DNA from: Sipunculus nudus
Lineage: Eukaryota > Annelida > Sipuncula > Golfingiida > Sipunculidae
Direction of reading: 5' to 3'
DNA: 64,000 nt
Assembly: GCA_026874595.1 (NCBI GenBank)
Contig: CM049310.1
Location: forward strand, 35,031,558 to 35,095,557
The translations under genes and the position numbers were made by a program. Position 1 is the stretch's first letter. Every line of letters begins with the position of its first letter. The notes under the pieces were generated by a model that saw nothing but the letters and a program-made list of their open reading frames with translations, searched no databases and was not told the origin of the DNA. Shown in pieces: positions 1 to 11,895 of the stretch.

Positions 1-78
1 ACTTTAATCATATATAATATACATATTTTTCTATACATTCTCTATGCACATGCCAGAAATGATGTCAGTATTGTGTAA

Positions 79-1789
79 TTGTATCCGCCAAAACAGAGTT
101 TTGCGGATACTATGTTTTCAGCTGGTCGCCGCCGCCGCCGCCGCCGCGTAGGTGTCCGGAGAACTCCTCCGTAACCGCTGGGCGGAATTTTCCGAAACCC
201 GGGATTATGTTCGGGTCACATGTGAACTGCTGCGCCCCGATTTTGTTTTGACCTCTGACCTTTCCTCTGCGCTCTGCGTCCGTTTGTGCGTCTGTTTCCA
301 CACATAAACCCACATATCTCGGGAACCGTTTGACCAATCAGGAAAATTTTTTTGCACAAATGTAGCCCTCGGAGAGCTTTATAACATACACCAAAAATGG
401 TGGCGCCACCTGCAACCATGTTTGCACAGTGTCCATCTGTTCGTCTGCCTTGGGTTAAAATCACTCATATCTCTGCAGTGACTTGACTAATTCACCTGAA
501 ATTCGGCATGCGCAAACATCCTGGATAGCTTTTCTGATTTTATGACAGGTGGCGCCACCTACATTCACGTTGATGCTGCAGACATCCAAGCTCATATCTC
601 GGGAACCGTTTGACCGATCAGGAAAATTCTTTTGCACAAATGTAGCCCTTGGAGAGCTTTATAACATACACCAAAAATGGTGGCGCCACCTGCAACCATG
701 TTTGCACAGTGTCCATCTGTTCGTCTGCCTTGGGTTAAAATCACTCATATCTCTGCAGTGACTTGACTAATTCACCTGAAATTTGGCATGCGTATACATC
801 CTGGATAGCTTATCTGATTTTATGACAGGTGGCGCCACCTACATTCACGTTTACGCTGCAGACATCCAAGCTCATATCTCGGGAACCGTTTGACCGATCA
901 GGAAAATTCTTTTGCACAAATGTAGCCCTTGGAGAGCTTTATAACATACACCAAAAATGGTGGCGCCACCTGCAACCATGTTTGTACAGTGTCCATCTGT
1001 TTGTCTGCCTTGGGTTAAAATCACTCATATCTCTGCAGTGACTTGACTAATTCACCTGAAATTTGGCATGCGTATACATCCGGGATAGCTTTTCTGATTT
1101 TATGACAGGTGGCGCCACCTACATTCATGTTTACGCTGCAGACATCCAAGCTCATATCTCAGGAACCGTTTGATTGATCAGGAAAATTTTTTTGCACAAA
1201 TGTAGCCCTTGGAGAGCTTTATAACATACACAAAAAATGGTGGCGCCACCTGCAACCATGTTTGCACAGTGTCCAGCTGTTCGTCTGCCTTGGGTTAAAA
1301 TCACTCATATCTCTGCAGTGGTTTGACTAATTCACCTGAAATTCTGCATGCTTATACATCCTGGATAGCTTTTCTGATTTTATGACAGGTGGCGCCACCT
1401 ACAATCAAGTTTACGCTGCAGACATCCAAGCTCATATCTAGGGAACTGTTTGACCAATTGGGCCAAAATTTTGCATGTGTATAGTTCTCACAAAGCTCTT
1501 TATCATACGCTTAACTGGTGGCGCCACCTGCAACCCTTTTTTGCACAGCGTCCATCTGTTTGTCTGCCAAGGGCAAAAATCACTCATATACAATATAGTG
1601 GTTTGACTTATCTGCCTTAAATTTTGCATATGTTTACAACTTGGACGGCTTTCTGGATTTTTTGGTAGGTAGCGCAACCTACATACACAATTTGGCTGCA
1701 GACATCCATGCTGATATGCAACACTTCACCCGTTCCACTCTGATTTAGGCGGATACAAGTAGTCGCTTGTCGACTACCCGTATTCTAGT
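79..1789 (+). mobile_element. Helentron/HINE-like element, copy 1
   Basis: The left end reads TTGTATCCGCCAAAAC. The inverted copy GGCGGATACAA is subterminal at 1748-1758, followed by a hairpin GTAGTCG-CTTGT-CGACTAC (1759-1777) and a CTAG end (1785-1788) next to T. A 5' terminal repeat paired with a repeat just upstream of a 3' hairpin is the layout described for Helentron-type rolling-circle elements and their non-autonomous HINEs. A second copy in inverse orientation at 26642-28057 confirms both ends. There is no coding capacity. A (GCC)n run lies at 128-148. Confidence 0.75.
300..1700 (+). repeat. 280-bp tandem core repeat of HINE copy 1
   Basis: About five units with a 280-bp period, shown by GACAGGTGGCGCCACCT at about 544, 824, 1104 and 1384. 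Each unit holds two 12-bp palindromes GGTGGCGCCACC (for example 548-559 and 679-690), and its two halves resemble each other. The short ORFs here are only reading frames of the repeat. Confidence 0.9.
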
Positions 1790-4254
1790 TGTTTTAAGTT
1801 ATGGGCCCAAACATAATGCACTTTGTAAAAAATCAAGAAATATATTTACTCCCTTAACTAGAGGATTGCTGAAGCTAGAGATTTTTTGTCAGGGATGTAA
1901 CATTATTTAATCAAGATTCAATTGAATACCCAAAATCAGTTCTGAATTTTTCAAATTTTATAAGTTATTAGTATAAATATAAAATTAGTACCTTAAATTT
2001 TGCCCAACTTTGACCATGGCATGTTTGTTTCCTGTGAGCACTGTTGATATAATTTCCATATCATGCACGCATAAAGATTTCAGCTTTTTAGTTTAAAAAG
2101 CTGAAAGAAATTGGCCAAAAATTGTAGCTTTTATTAATGTTTTTATGAGACCATGTCAGACCTTGGCTCTCTGTAGCACCTTTTGAGTCACCTGTATGTT
2201 GAACTTTCAGCAAATTATGCATGCTTGAGGCGAGGCATAAACTGGGGCTCCAGGCAGCTTATTATATAATGGCCAGCCACAGTTGATCCAGGTGTCCAAC
2301 CCAACTCATCTAGTAGTTTAACCAACAACATAACAATAAACAATAAATTAATAAATTTTTATTGGTTTTTAATAACAAATTAAAGAAAAATAGAAAAGGA
2401 ATTTGTTAGTTGATAATAACAGGAAATTAACTTGCAGTTACCGATGATATAAGAATCTTGTATCGAAGGATAGAATGTCACTTATTCCAAATAACACCAT
2501 GCAGTCACCTATGGTATTTTTCAGTTCAATTTTAATGTTAAAAGAGTAAATCATATTATTCATTACTAATCATTAGGGATCATATGAAGGAAATTAATGA
2601 TAGACAAAGATGCAGTTGATAATATTAATCTAGATTCCTACTGTGTCTATAATTAGTACATTGATGTGAAATTAGTCCAAAATGAATATATTACATTTTT
2701 TTTTAAAGATAAATAAAAGCCATAAAACCATGTTATTATGATCATTATTTAAATGTGTGAATTTTGTATATTCTGGATTCTCAACATCATTGTTTGGCAA
2801 AAACTGAATAAATACCAGACATGGTGCGAATACTTTGCAATTGTATTTAAACACGAATATGAATATGTACTCCATTATAAAATTTCTTTCATAAGAATGG
2901 GAATTCAAGTAAAAATGAAAGTATATGAATACCAGTGCAAATACTTTCAAAATGTATTAATGAATGCATTCATGAATATATTCCTTAATATTATTTTTAA
3001 TAATCATTTCAGTTACATTTTATTTGAAAAAATCATACTATTCTCTTATTATTTTTAATAAAAATTATATTTGGGACAATATTTGTAATTTTTTTAATAA
3101 TAAGTTAAACTCTTATATTATATGTTCTGCTTATAAGTTATATGGCCAAGTCAAAATCTGTGTGACAATCGCACTCCATTTGTTAATAAAATAAATGAAA
3201 TTAATCCTCTTTCCTGTCTCCAAAGGTACTATCAAAATCATACATAAGCTAAACAACAACAACTCATAATACAGCTTATTTTTATTAACACATAAAACCA
3301 GCATGTGCCTCATTTCTAAATCATATTTTTTTATCATATATAACAGCTGAGCGCCGTGACCCATAGGTCCCTTGTTTATTAAATCAACACTTTCATCATA
3401 AACTTTACATTGCTGGAAAGAAAATGAAGTGTACACATTTATATTAGATCCTCATCGATGTCCATAATATTTACATCTTAATGAATATACATGAGACACT
3501 GTTATAATGACAGTGTTCCTGATTTATCTATCGCTACATCTGTTATTGTCTACAATATATCAAATGGATGATTTTGTAAGCGTAAGTATCCATGGCTTTC
3601 TATGTATTTTTCACAGCAGAATATATATTTACTAAATACACAAATGAAATTTGCATATTAAATGACTCTTTGCATAAATCTGAATAAATTTCTAGAATTT
3701 TTATCAAAATGGCACATTTATGTTGAATAGATTTACAATCCTATTTTTTTATTATTAATTTAACATTTTCAGCTTAACTTTACATTTATATCAGGTTGTC
3801 ATTGTTTATCATCCATGGATATATGGATATGAAGTAATGTTATGTAACAGTGAAGGGCATGAGAAGAATACAGGTCTTACTGTAAACAGAGGTCAACAGC
3901 TCTTGATTATTGGTCCTGTGAATATGGGTTTCTCTTTTATGCATCGCGTCTATTATAACGTCATCACCGCTCCCTGTCATGTACATTTCATAGATTGCTG
4001 TCAAGATGTCGCTACACTATATAGAATAGACAAGTTACTCATAAAATGGTTGTAAAATGTTTACAGGGAAATGATATGATGTAGGTCATTATTTCCATAA
4101 TATTTAATTATGCCTTTTCCTCTTTCTGTCCTTGCTCCAAAAGGTTTTTGTGTTCTTTGACTCACAAAGAAATAATTGGGGGAAAGACAGGTTGGAAGGG
4201 GTGGTAGAAAGGACTACAGAAATGTCACAGGTAGTAAACTGATCCTGTGTAGTG
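1790..4254. other. AT-rich stretch without a recognisable gene
   Basis: No exon, RNA gene or long repeat recognised. At about 3344-3380 there is a fragment of the interspersed family ending in GCTGAGCG and a GACCCATAGGTC-like tail. It may be intergenic or a large 5' intron of gene 1. Confidence 0.5.
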
Positions 4255-4960
4255 TACCCATTTTGTTTTTTTGCGAACCTGTGAGCTTATGCGATGGTGT
4301 GGCGTCGTCCGTCGTCTGTACGTTAACCCATACTATCTTGAAAACGGCAAGAGTTAGCATCAAGAAATTTTATGCAAAAAGTTATTCATCTAAAAAACTC
4401 TATCGGATTTTGCTTATTTTTTTGCTAACTGCATTTGCTTAAATTTTATTGGGAAAAAGCTAAAAAAGCTTTAAAAATCTTCTTCTCCGAAACTGTTCAG
4501 CCACATTGTCCAATATTTCACAGAAATGATCCCTGGAACAATCTCTCTCAAGTTTGTTCAAATGGTGTAAGTTCGGTGATTTTTGGCCGAGTTACAGCTA
4601 GTTGAACTTAGTCATCTGTCCAAAAAAGCATACTAAAATTACAATCTTAGAAACGGCTGGAGCTATCATCACCAAATTTTATGCTATTGTTGGTCACATG
4701 AGTCATATCTGAAATTGAGGTATTGGGTGGTCACCTGCATTGACCTTTTTTTGTATGGGGGTCATTGGTCATCTGTACATTAACCCATAATTTCTCAGAA
4801 TAGCAGGAACTACCATCCCCAGATTTTATGCAATAATCTGTCATATATCAACTGTTGTGGGATTCAGCTTATTTATGAAAAAAACTGCATCTTTTATTAT
4901 TCTAGATATTTTGATAATAAGTTTATGAATATGTCAGCTTGAAAAATGCATTTTAGCCAA
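4255..4960 (+). repeat. Interspersed element with GTGAGCTTATGCGATGG head
   Basis: The stretch beginning at about 4281 (GTGAGCTTATGCGATGGTGT, then GTCGTCCGTCGTCTGTACGT) matches in style a repeat I recall as abundant in bivalve genomes. The phrase GTacaTTAACCCATA recurs at about 4321 and 4777. No coding capacity. Confidence 0.45.
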
Positions 4961-5029
4961 AGTCTTTCAGTATGTGTAAACAGATTTGCCAGCAGGCTAA
5001 GATTGTGTCTGTATATTTAAATAGGTTAA

Positions 5030-5370
5030 GGAACTGCCAACTGTTTCAGATTTGGCAATAGATCAAGAGTTAATTCAGTGCAGCCAGATATAGGTCAAGA
5101 GTTCAGTCAATGCAGCCAAGCACAAGGCATGTGATCCCCTCATGGGTGACATGTGAACACCTCGTGGGCACCATGTGATCACCTCATGGGTGTCATGCCT
5201 CTCAGGGCTGCATGTGAAGCCAGTCTATTTATAGCTTTGGCAGACTGCCAACTGTGTCAGATTAGGCAACAGGTCAAGAGTTCACTCAGTGCAGCCAGGT
5301 ACAGGTCAAAAGTTCACCCAGTCTAGCCAGGTGCAGGTCATGAGTTCACTCAGTGCAGTAGCCTGAGCAA
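5030..5370 (+). repeat. Short tandem repeats of about 45 and 30 bp
   Basis: The phrase caggtcaagagttcactcag-tgcagcc recurs four to five times. Between the copies (5127-5220) a shorter unit built on CATGTGATCACCTCATGGGT repeats about three times. Confidence 0.65.
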
Positions 5371-5499
5371 GCAAATTTGTCACAGTTCTCTCGGGGCAAC
5401 TGCCTTTCTCACCTAAGCTTGGTCAGCCCTATGCATCAGACTTAAGGTAAATTTGATGTATTGGCCTGATATTTTGACCTGTCTATGCGTCTTTGATGG

Positions 5500-5797
5500 G
5501 TTTCTTATTCACAAGACAGGTGTCACCACCTACAATGACTTTTGCACAATGTGTGACTTTTGTGCCTGCTTATTTCTATAGAGGAATTTGATATATCATC
5601 CTGAAATTGGGCATATTTATACCTATCGAATGGCTTTGTCGTATACAAGACTGGTGGTGCCACCTACAATAATTTTTGCACTGTGTGTCCCTGCTTATTT
5701 CTCAGGAGGGGTTTGATATATCAGTCTGAACTAGGGCATATGTATATATCTCTGATAGCTTTGTTGTATACAAGACTGGTGGTGCCAGCTACAATCA
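5500..5797 (+). repeat. Monomeric relatives of the GGTGGCGCCACC module
   Basis: Two to three degenerate units of about 120 bp, each starting acaagactGGTGGTGCCACC (or a variant) and continuing with the same order of blocks (tttgcac, tatttctca, ggcatatgtatat, tagctttgtt) as half-units of the 280-bp repeat. Confidence 0.6.
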
Positions 5798-6612
5798 TTT
5801 TTAGCTCAGCTGACTGTAAGTCAACTGAGGTGTAGGAATGGCGCTTTGTCCGTCGTCCATACGGATATCCGGCCGTCCGTTAGCAGGGCACTAATCGTAA
5901 CAGCTGGTCCTAGAAACTTCTGAGTGATAATCCAGGGAAGTCAATAAAAAATCTCCTTGGAAACCTGAAAGTAGGTCACTGCGACCTATATCCTTTGAGC
6001 TACGGGGCTTGAAAGTACCCCCAAGAATAGTAAGAAATTTGATACAAAACCTCCAATATCTAGATAATTAATGCATGGTTTGTCATGAATCTTGCCTTTA
6101 ATATTGACCATGACTAGTTTTGTCAGTTCCTGAAACGTGGTGGCACCACCTGTATTTTTTTCTATTTTAACAAATATTTTTCTATTTATTAACTAAAAAT
6201 AAACTGGCTTCAAACTTGATTTAATAATGACCAACCACATAAGTAAATTCATTTTGATTACCAGGGTCCAGCGATCTAAGTTGAAGGTCACAGGAGCCAC
6301 ATCTTTAAAAAGATTGTGGATGCACTGTAAATCAAACTTTTCATCCTGAACTTTTCAACGTTCACACATGGCTTACTTGCCTAAAGTAAGGAAACCTGTA
6401 GAATTTGAGGTTATCTGGTCAGAGGTCAAGGTCACTTTTTAAAAGATTGTTACAATAATCCTAATGCTGCAAGTTCAAGGATATTAAGTTCTAAGATTTT
6501 TTGGTCACAAGGTCATTGGTTAAGGTCACAGGACTGTCATTCTGAAAAATTTCTTTCAAAATATCCTTAAAGACAAATTCAGCTGAGCGTTGAGACCCAT
6601 GTGTCCCTAGTT
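5798..6612 (+). mobile_element. Element with AGCTCAGCTGA / TCAGCTGAGC ends
   Basis: It begins TTTTTAGCTCAGCTGACTG (about 5797) and ends TCAGCTGAGCGTTGAGACCC (6580-6600). The interior has CCGTCGTCC and several 'aggtcac' phrases. No ORF. Degenerate relatives occur at 21890-22375, 22833-24240, 24242-24455 and 25590-25860, with end fragments near 3344 and 11370. Confidence 0.6.
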
Positions 6613-7648
6613 GTGTTGTGTGCACCCATGCCAGAATTTCAGCAGTGATGTTTGTGTAATTGTTTCTTATTCAAAATTTTTAGTACCTGCATTGTTCATA
6701 TACATGGGAAGTAATGGTCCAGCATTGAAGCATTATACCTTGTGTATTTCCCAATGCACAGTTTCACATTAGGCCTGTAGGCCTTGTTTACATATATTAT
6801 ATGCACAAGCCGGAGCATTCCAGTGACATTTATTCAAAGCTTTCACACAAATATCTTCAGAATGCATAAAATTACAACACTGCATGCTACCCTTTTCAGT
6901 CCAAGCAAATGATTCAATGTAAAAATTTGCACAACATTTTGGCATAAATGTGTGTGAATCATGTATGTTAAAGGATAAAGGATCTAGTCAACCAAATTTG
7001 TAGAAGACTAAAGTTTTTGTTCTGACTATTATGAGAATGTTTTAGCATATTTGGTAATAAAAGGCAGGTGATAACGAGAGAAGAAAATTTAGCAAAGTCT
7101 GTGCAAAACTTCACACTAAAATTCTTTTTTTTTTCAAATATCTTCATCACATCCACATTTATAACTTACCTAAGGATTAATACACTTTGATTAAGATATG
7201 GCAACATATGTCTTATAAATGAACTTATGATTTAGGTTTAAAAGATAGCAATTATTGGAGTAAGAATAAAAAAGCAAATAAACAGATCTTTCCAAACCCA
7301 ATACTTTTGTATATTTGAGCAAAACCATAACCTAGACACTGACAAGTTTAGAAGGCATTAGATAAGTAGACACTCCATTCCATATTGCATTGATCAAAGT
7401 TTTGTTGATTTACTGATAATAAATAACAAGAGATTTGCTTTGAAAACACTGCTTTTATTAAGGGTTGATAGGAGCATTTATGAACCAACTGATCAGCCTC
7501 CATAGTTCATTCAAATTATAAAAGATGACACATGTCTGAATCAAAGTGTGCTATCATTGATTAAACATTTAACCTATGTTTTTATAAAGATTGTTTTTGG
7601 TATTGTTAATGAGACTGTGGACTGACTAGTCTGTTGCTTGGTTTGCAG
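6613..7648. other. Unremarkable AT-rich DNA before gene 1 exon a
   Basis: No feature recognised except the splice acceptor at its end. If gene 1 extends upstream this is intron. Confidence 0.5.
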
Positions 7649-7836
7649 GATGCTACCAATGCTGTGGTGGACCAAGTTCATAAACTGGACAAAAAGGATG
7701 GCCTTGTCCCTCTCTTCATCAACGCTCAGACTGGCATGTTCAGGACTTCATCAACTATCACCCTGGGAGCCAGGGCTGACAGCTACTATGAGTACCTGTT
7801 GAAAATGTGGCTACAGACAGGCAAAACAAGAGAAGG
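7649..7836 (+). CDS. MAN1B1: Gene 1 exon a (catalytic Asp exon)
   Basis: The acceptor is tttgcag before 7649 and the donor gtaact follows 7836. The exon is 188 nt, starts in phase 0 and leaves two bases of a codon, exactly like its counterparts in genes 2 and 3. It encodes [20 protein letters not shown], then [15 protein letters not shown] with Arg two residues before the catalytic Asp. Confidence 0.93.
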
Positions 7837-10800
7837 GTAACTATATGAGATGTTAAGTTCTTGAATGTTTTCTTAATCATATGCAACTTGTTTCATGTGA
7901 ACAAATACAGAAACTGACAGATTGTTAAAAGAATACAAAGGCATTTTATTATGGTCTCATGCAAAAATATACATCATTTGCAAATACTTGCTAGATATCA
8001 GAAAAATCTCTATTTTCTTTTGCCATTTGTTTGTTGAAATAATGGTATTTTGTAATTGGTGTGTGACTGGTCATATATCATTATGTCAGTCAGCAGCTCT
8101 GCTGTCTCACTTTAATTCTTGATACAGGAAAACTACAAATTTTATAGTAATGAAAGTGTTAAAATCTCTAAATATATAATTGTATTATTCATGTAAGTGG
8201 TGAAAGCAGGATAAAATGAAGGTGTTGTCCAAATGTATTAACCCTTAATAATTTAGTTAAAAAAGAATAATCTTATGTGAAGCAATTATAGGTGTGTAAT
8301 ATCTGTATTTATAGGTATCTGTGGCATAGAATATTAAAACGTTGATGTTGTTTTTTTATGCAATTTGATGAATGCTGGTAATAAAGCATGTAAGAAAAAG
8401 TCTGCCTGGCTTTTACACCTGAGCCATCTGTCTCATCAGGCCAGAGCTTATCCCAGTTTCTGTGGCATGAAGTGACTAGGAGTTACACTCCTCCTGGATG
8501 GGACCCTAGTCCATTGCAGGTTAAATTCCCAGTATATCTGGTACCCATTACTACTGCTTGTTAGACAGAGGCACACTTGTGGTTGGAACCTTGCCCAAGG
8601 GTTTTGGTGCGGTGGGGGTCAGACTGGGATTTAAACTCAGGATCTCTTGGTCATGAGCCTGAAACCTTAATCATTACACCACCGCCCCCTTAAATTATGT
8701 ATAAATCTAAAAATGTAAAATTCAAACAAGAAAAATAACAACTGAGACAGAAAATGCTTGCTTATAATCTCTATGGACATTATTACATTTTAATTATTCT
8801 GACATAATGGATATTAAATCTGTAAGGAAAATTTGTATATGGTTATTTTTTCAGAGTAAAACAGGATTATGTGGATGCAGTTGAAGGCATGAAAAAGCAC
8901 CTGATGAGGGAATCAGAACCTAACAAATTGTTATATTTTGGAGAACTCATGGGAGGCCATAGCTTTAGCCCTAAGATGGTAAGATAACCCTCTCGTCATT
9001 CTACATACCGGTACTGCTGTAATGCTTAGACAGTTATAGCTGCTGACCTAACTCTGTGGAAAAAGATCACTTCATATATACCTGAAAATATTCACCATTC
9101 AGGAATTATTGAGGCCTGCTTTTCCTAGAGCCTTCAAGTGTGCATAGGACAACTGCTACTTAAGTTATAACTTACTCATGCTGCTGGTTTATGATAGAAT
9201 TGAAAGATTAATCAGCTTAAAATATGTATGATGTATAAGTTGGAAATTTATAGTTATAAATTTGTCTGTGCAAGTTTTTTATGCATCTCTTATATTGTCC
9301 TCTTGCAGGTCGTTTCATCAAATAACACGTGCTATATAGTCCGAGGAACTTGTTTATTTCAGGATCACCTGGTGTGTTACCTTGCTGGCACTTTGGCTCT
9401 TGGGGCTCATAATGGATTACCAGAGGACCATCTAGAGCTTGGGAAGAGACTTGGTGAAACCTGCTATCAGATGTATGCCAAGATGCCCACAGGCCTCAGT
9501 CCAGAGATAGTGTATTTTAATATTGCTCCAGGTGCAAAAGATGATCTCATTGTCAAGGTGAGCTGAAAGCACTGCAGAATGGGATATAAGGATGGGATGG
9601 TGGCAAATGCTTTGATAAGGAGATGAACGCTCAAACCTTGCAAGAGACATCTAGTGATGTATATGTGTATCAGCCTATAGACTCTTATATTAACTGTTCT
9701 TAAAGAATGAAAACTTATGACTCCAGGGGTTTTACCAGTGTATATAAATTAAAAAATTATAGTAATACAGCATTCATCATTGATTTTCTTGAGCCTTATT
9801 AGGGCCCCGCTTGACAAGCGGTGCCCTATAGTGATCTACATGTCAGTCTGTCCTTCCGTCCTTCCATACTTCCATCCTTCCGTCAGTGACACTTTCTTTC
9901 GCAAGCAATAACTCAACAACAACATACTGCAGTTTTCCCAAATTCAGGGATGATCGGTACCTATGAGGGCTCCAGACCTATAAAATTACAGACATGTCAG
10001 AATTCCAATATGGCTGCCACAGCCCAATTGCTGATTTTCTTTCGCACGCAATAACTCAACAACAACATTCTGTCGCTTTTCAAAATTCACAGGGATGATT
10101 GGTACCTATGACAGCTGCAGACCTATCAAATTACAGACATGTAGGAATTCCAGTATTGCCACCACAGCCCAGTCGCTGATTTTCTTTCATGGGCGATAAC
10201 TCATCAACAAAATTCTGCAGTTTTCCTAAATTCACAAGGATGGTTGGTACCTATGAGGGCTCCAGATCTATTGAATTACAGACCTGTCGGATTTCTAGTA
10301 TGACTGCCACAGCCCAATTGCTGATTTTTTTTTCGCACGCAATAACTCAATAACCTAATGCAGCTTTCCAAAATTCACAGGGATGATTGGTACCTATGAG
10401 GGCTCCAGACCTATTGAATACCAACCTGTTGGAATTCCAATATGGCCATAACAGCCCAATCGCTGATTTTCTTTTTGCGAGGGATAACTCAACAACAACA
10501 TACTGCAGCTTTCCCAATTTTACAGGGATGGTTGATACATATGAGGGCTCCAGATCAATTGAAGGACAGACCTGTTCGAATTTGAATATGGCTGCCACAG
10601 CCTGATCGCTGATTTTCTTTCGCGTGCGATAACTCAACAAAAACTTATGCGGCTTTCCCAATTTCACAGGGATCATTGGTGCCTATGAGGGCTCCAGACC
10701 TATTGAATTACAGACTTGCTCAAAATCAAATATGGCTAACAGACTACATTCAGTGATTTTGTATTGCACACATTATTTCAGACATATCTTCTTTGATATC

Positions 10801-11823
10801 ATTTGATCCAGTAGGATTTTTTCCCTCATCCATATGGATAAAAACCTGTTTCTGTTTGTCATATTTTTCAAATTTAACTTTATTTTTCACCCATATGTAA
10901 ACTAGTCCAGCACTAGCAGAAACGCGTGGCCCTCCGAGGACCATTGTCCTTCCACATCTTGCTTTACAATGCCATTAGTACTTTTGCTCAAACAAATTAT
11001 ATGAACTTCTGTTGCTATCTAATGTAAGGAAAAACATTTCTTAATTTTTATGTCAGACTCAAATCTGCCATAGGATTAGTGTCTGTTGGCAGTTGAAACT
11101 ACTGGGGTCATTCTTAAACCATCACAAATCTGCCCTTGTTGAATCTGATGTGAATACAGAAACACACAAAATGTGATAAACTAATAGTGTGGCAGCATAC
11201 CATAATATTTGTTTTTGGAGTGCCTGTCTAATGATAAGTGGTAAGTTTAAGCTAGAAGCAGCTTAAATTCTTGTTTAGTTATCACCCCTCTTGCTCCCCA
11301 ACTCACAGAATAATGCATCTTTCATTTTGTGAGCACAAATAGCCCCCTGCTTATATCTATATCAGTGGAGTGTTATGACCCATGGATCACCATGTTATGG
11401 CACCATTTCTTGTGACCTTCAGAAAGGACTCCTGTTACAATAACTTTACAAATTGAACAGTTGTCTGACTGTTTTTCTTTTGGTTTGTTACAGCCAGCAG
11501 ACACCCACAACCTGCAGCGACCAGAAACACTGGAGAGCCTGTTCTACCTGTACAGACTGACAGGGGACAAGAAGTACCAGGACTGGGGGTGGAAGATATT
11601 CAACTCATTTGAACGCTACACTAAAGTAGATGGAGGATACACATCCATAAATAATGTACGCAGCCCAGGCAATCCAGGCTACAGGAACAAAATGGAGAGC
11701 TTCTGGCTGGGAGAGACTCTCAAATATTTATATTTATTATTTAGTGATGATGATAGACTGTTTCCTTTAGACCAGTGGGTCTTTAACACAGAAGCACATC
11801 CTTTACCGATCCGCCCATCTTGA
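7649..11823 (+). CDS. MAN1B1: Gene 1: ER-type 1,2-alpha-mannosidase (GH47), 3' part, four coding exons
   Basis: Exons 7649-7836, 8855-8978, 9363-9557 and 11494-11823 join in frame to 278 codons plus TGA, covering roughly the C-terminal half of a GH47 catalytic domain. Family role: ER mannosidase I trims a terminal alpha-1,2-mannose from Man9GlcNAc2 on glycoproteins in the early secretory pathway and times ER-associated degradation. Visible family signatures: [12 protein letters not shown] (catalytic Asp, with the specificity Arg two residues before), DHLVCYLAG and TCYQM (the conserved disulfide cysteines), [11 protein letters not shown] (catalytic Glu) and C-terminal FNTEAHPLP (the Thr that binds calcium). 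It keeps every canonical residue I can check and is the most MAN1B1-like of the three copies. Upstream exons (membrane anchor, first catalytic Glu) were not found in 1-7648, so the gene either starts before the window or is 5'-truncated. The ORF is intact with no frameshift. Assignment to GH47 is secure; MAN1B1 rather than Golgi MAN1A/C rests on motif resemblance. Confidence 0.9.
8398..8690 (-). mobile_element. tRNA-derived SINE in gene 1 intron
   Basis: On the minus strand the head reads GGGGCGGTGGTGTAATGATT with an A-box-like segment (GGTGTAATGATTAAGG) and, about 40 nt on, a B-box-like GTTTAAATCCC (8626-8636). This is the tRNA-like head of a SINE. The body is non-coding and contains GACTAGGGTCCCATCCAGGA. 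It does not fold as a functional tRNA gene as far as I can judge. Family name not assigned. Confidence 0.7.
8855..8978 (+). CDS. MAN1B1: Gene 1 exon b
   Basis: The acceptor is ttttttcag and the donor is gtaaga. The exon is 124 nt, the same as gene 2. It encodes [17 protein letters not shown], then [16 protein letters not shown]. It is too short to stand out as an ORF and was found by homology to the matching exons of genes 2 and 3. Confidence 0.92.
9363..9557 (+). CDS. MAN1B1: Gene 1 exon c (disulfide exon)
   Basis: The acceptor is tatttcag and the donor is gtgagc. The exon is 195 nt and in phase 0 at both ends, the same length as in both paralogs. It starts [14 protein letters not shown] and contains [17 protein letters not shown]. 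The two Cys match the conserved disulfide pair of ER mannosidase I. Confidence 0.94.
9801..10960 (+). mobile_element. Tandem-core element with hairpin end, copy 1
   Basis: It starts AGGGCCCCGCTTGACAAGCG with hairpin CCGCTT-GAC-AAGCGG (9807-9821). A core of about six 145-bp units follows (GATAACTCAACAACAACAT, GGTACCTATGAGGGCTCCAG, AGCCCAATCGCTGATTTTC). It ends in a unique tail (about 10727-10960) shared with copy 2. It lies in the last intron of gene 1. ORFs inside are repeat frames. Confidence 0.8.
11494..11823 (+). CDS. MAN1B1: Gene 1 terminal coding exon
   Basis: The acceptor is ttgttacag, and the ORF ends at TGA 11821-11823. It encodes [20 protein letters not shown] with the catalytic Glu of RPET, then [18 protein letters not shown], and ends [13 protein letters not shown] with the calcium-binding Thr. 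It is 330 nt, as in gene 3. Confidence 0.95.
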   Translation, partial: PADTHNLQRPETLESLFYLYRLTGDKKYQDWGWKIFNSFERYTKVDGGYTSINNVRSPGNPGYRNKMESFWLGETLKYLYLLFSDDDRLFPLDQWVFNTEAHPLPIRPS

Positions 11824-11861
11824 TAACTGATCAGGGTGTTTTATGTCATTCAGTGAATGTT

Positions 11862-11863
<2 letters not shown>

Positions 11864-11893
<30 letters not shown>
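11864..11893 (+). repeat. (TG)n microsatellite in the gene 1 3' flank
   Basis: About 15 TG dinucleotides starting some 40 bp after the gene 1 stop, probably within the 3' UTR. Confidence 0.9.

Positions 11894-11895
<2 letters not shown>

Noticed and set aside
8600-8690. tRNA gene on the minus strand
   Set aside because: A and B boxes are present but the acceptor and anticodon stems do not pair convincingly and a SINE body follows. Called a SINE instead.
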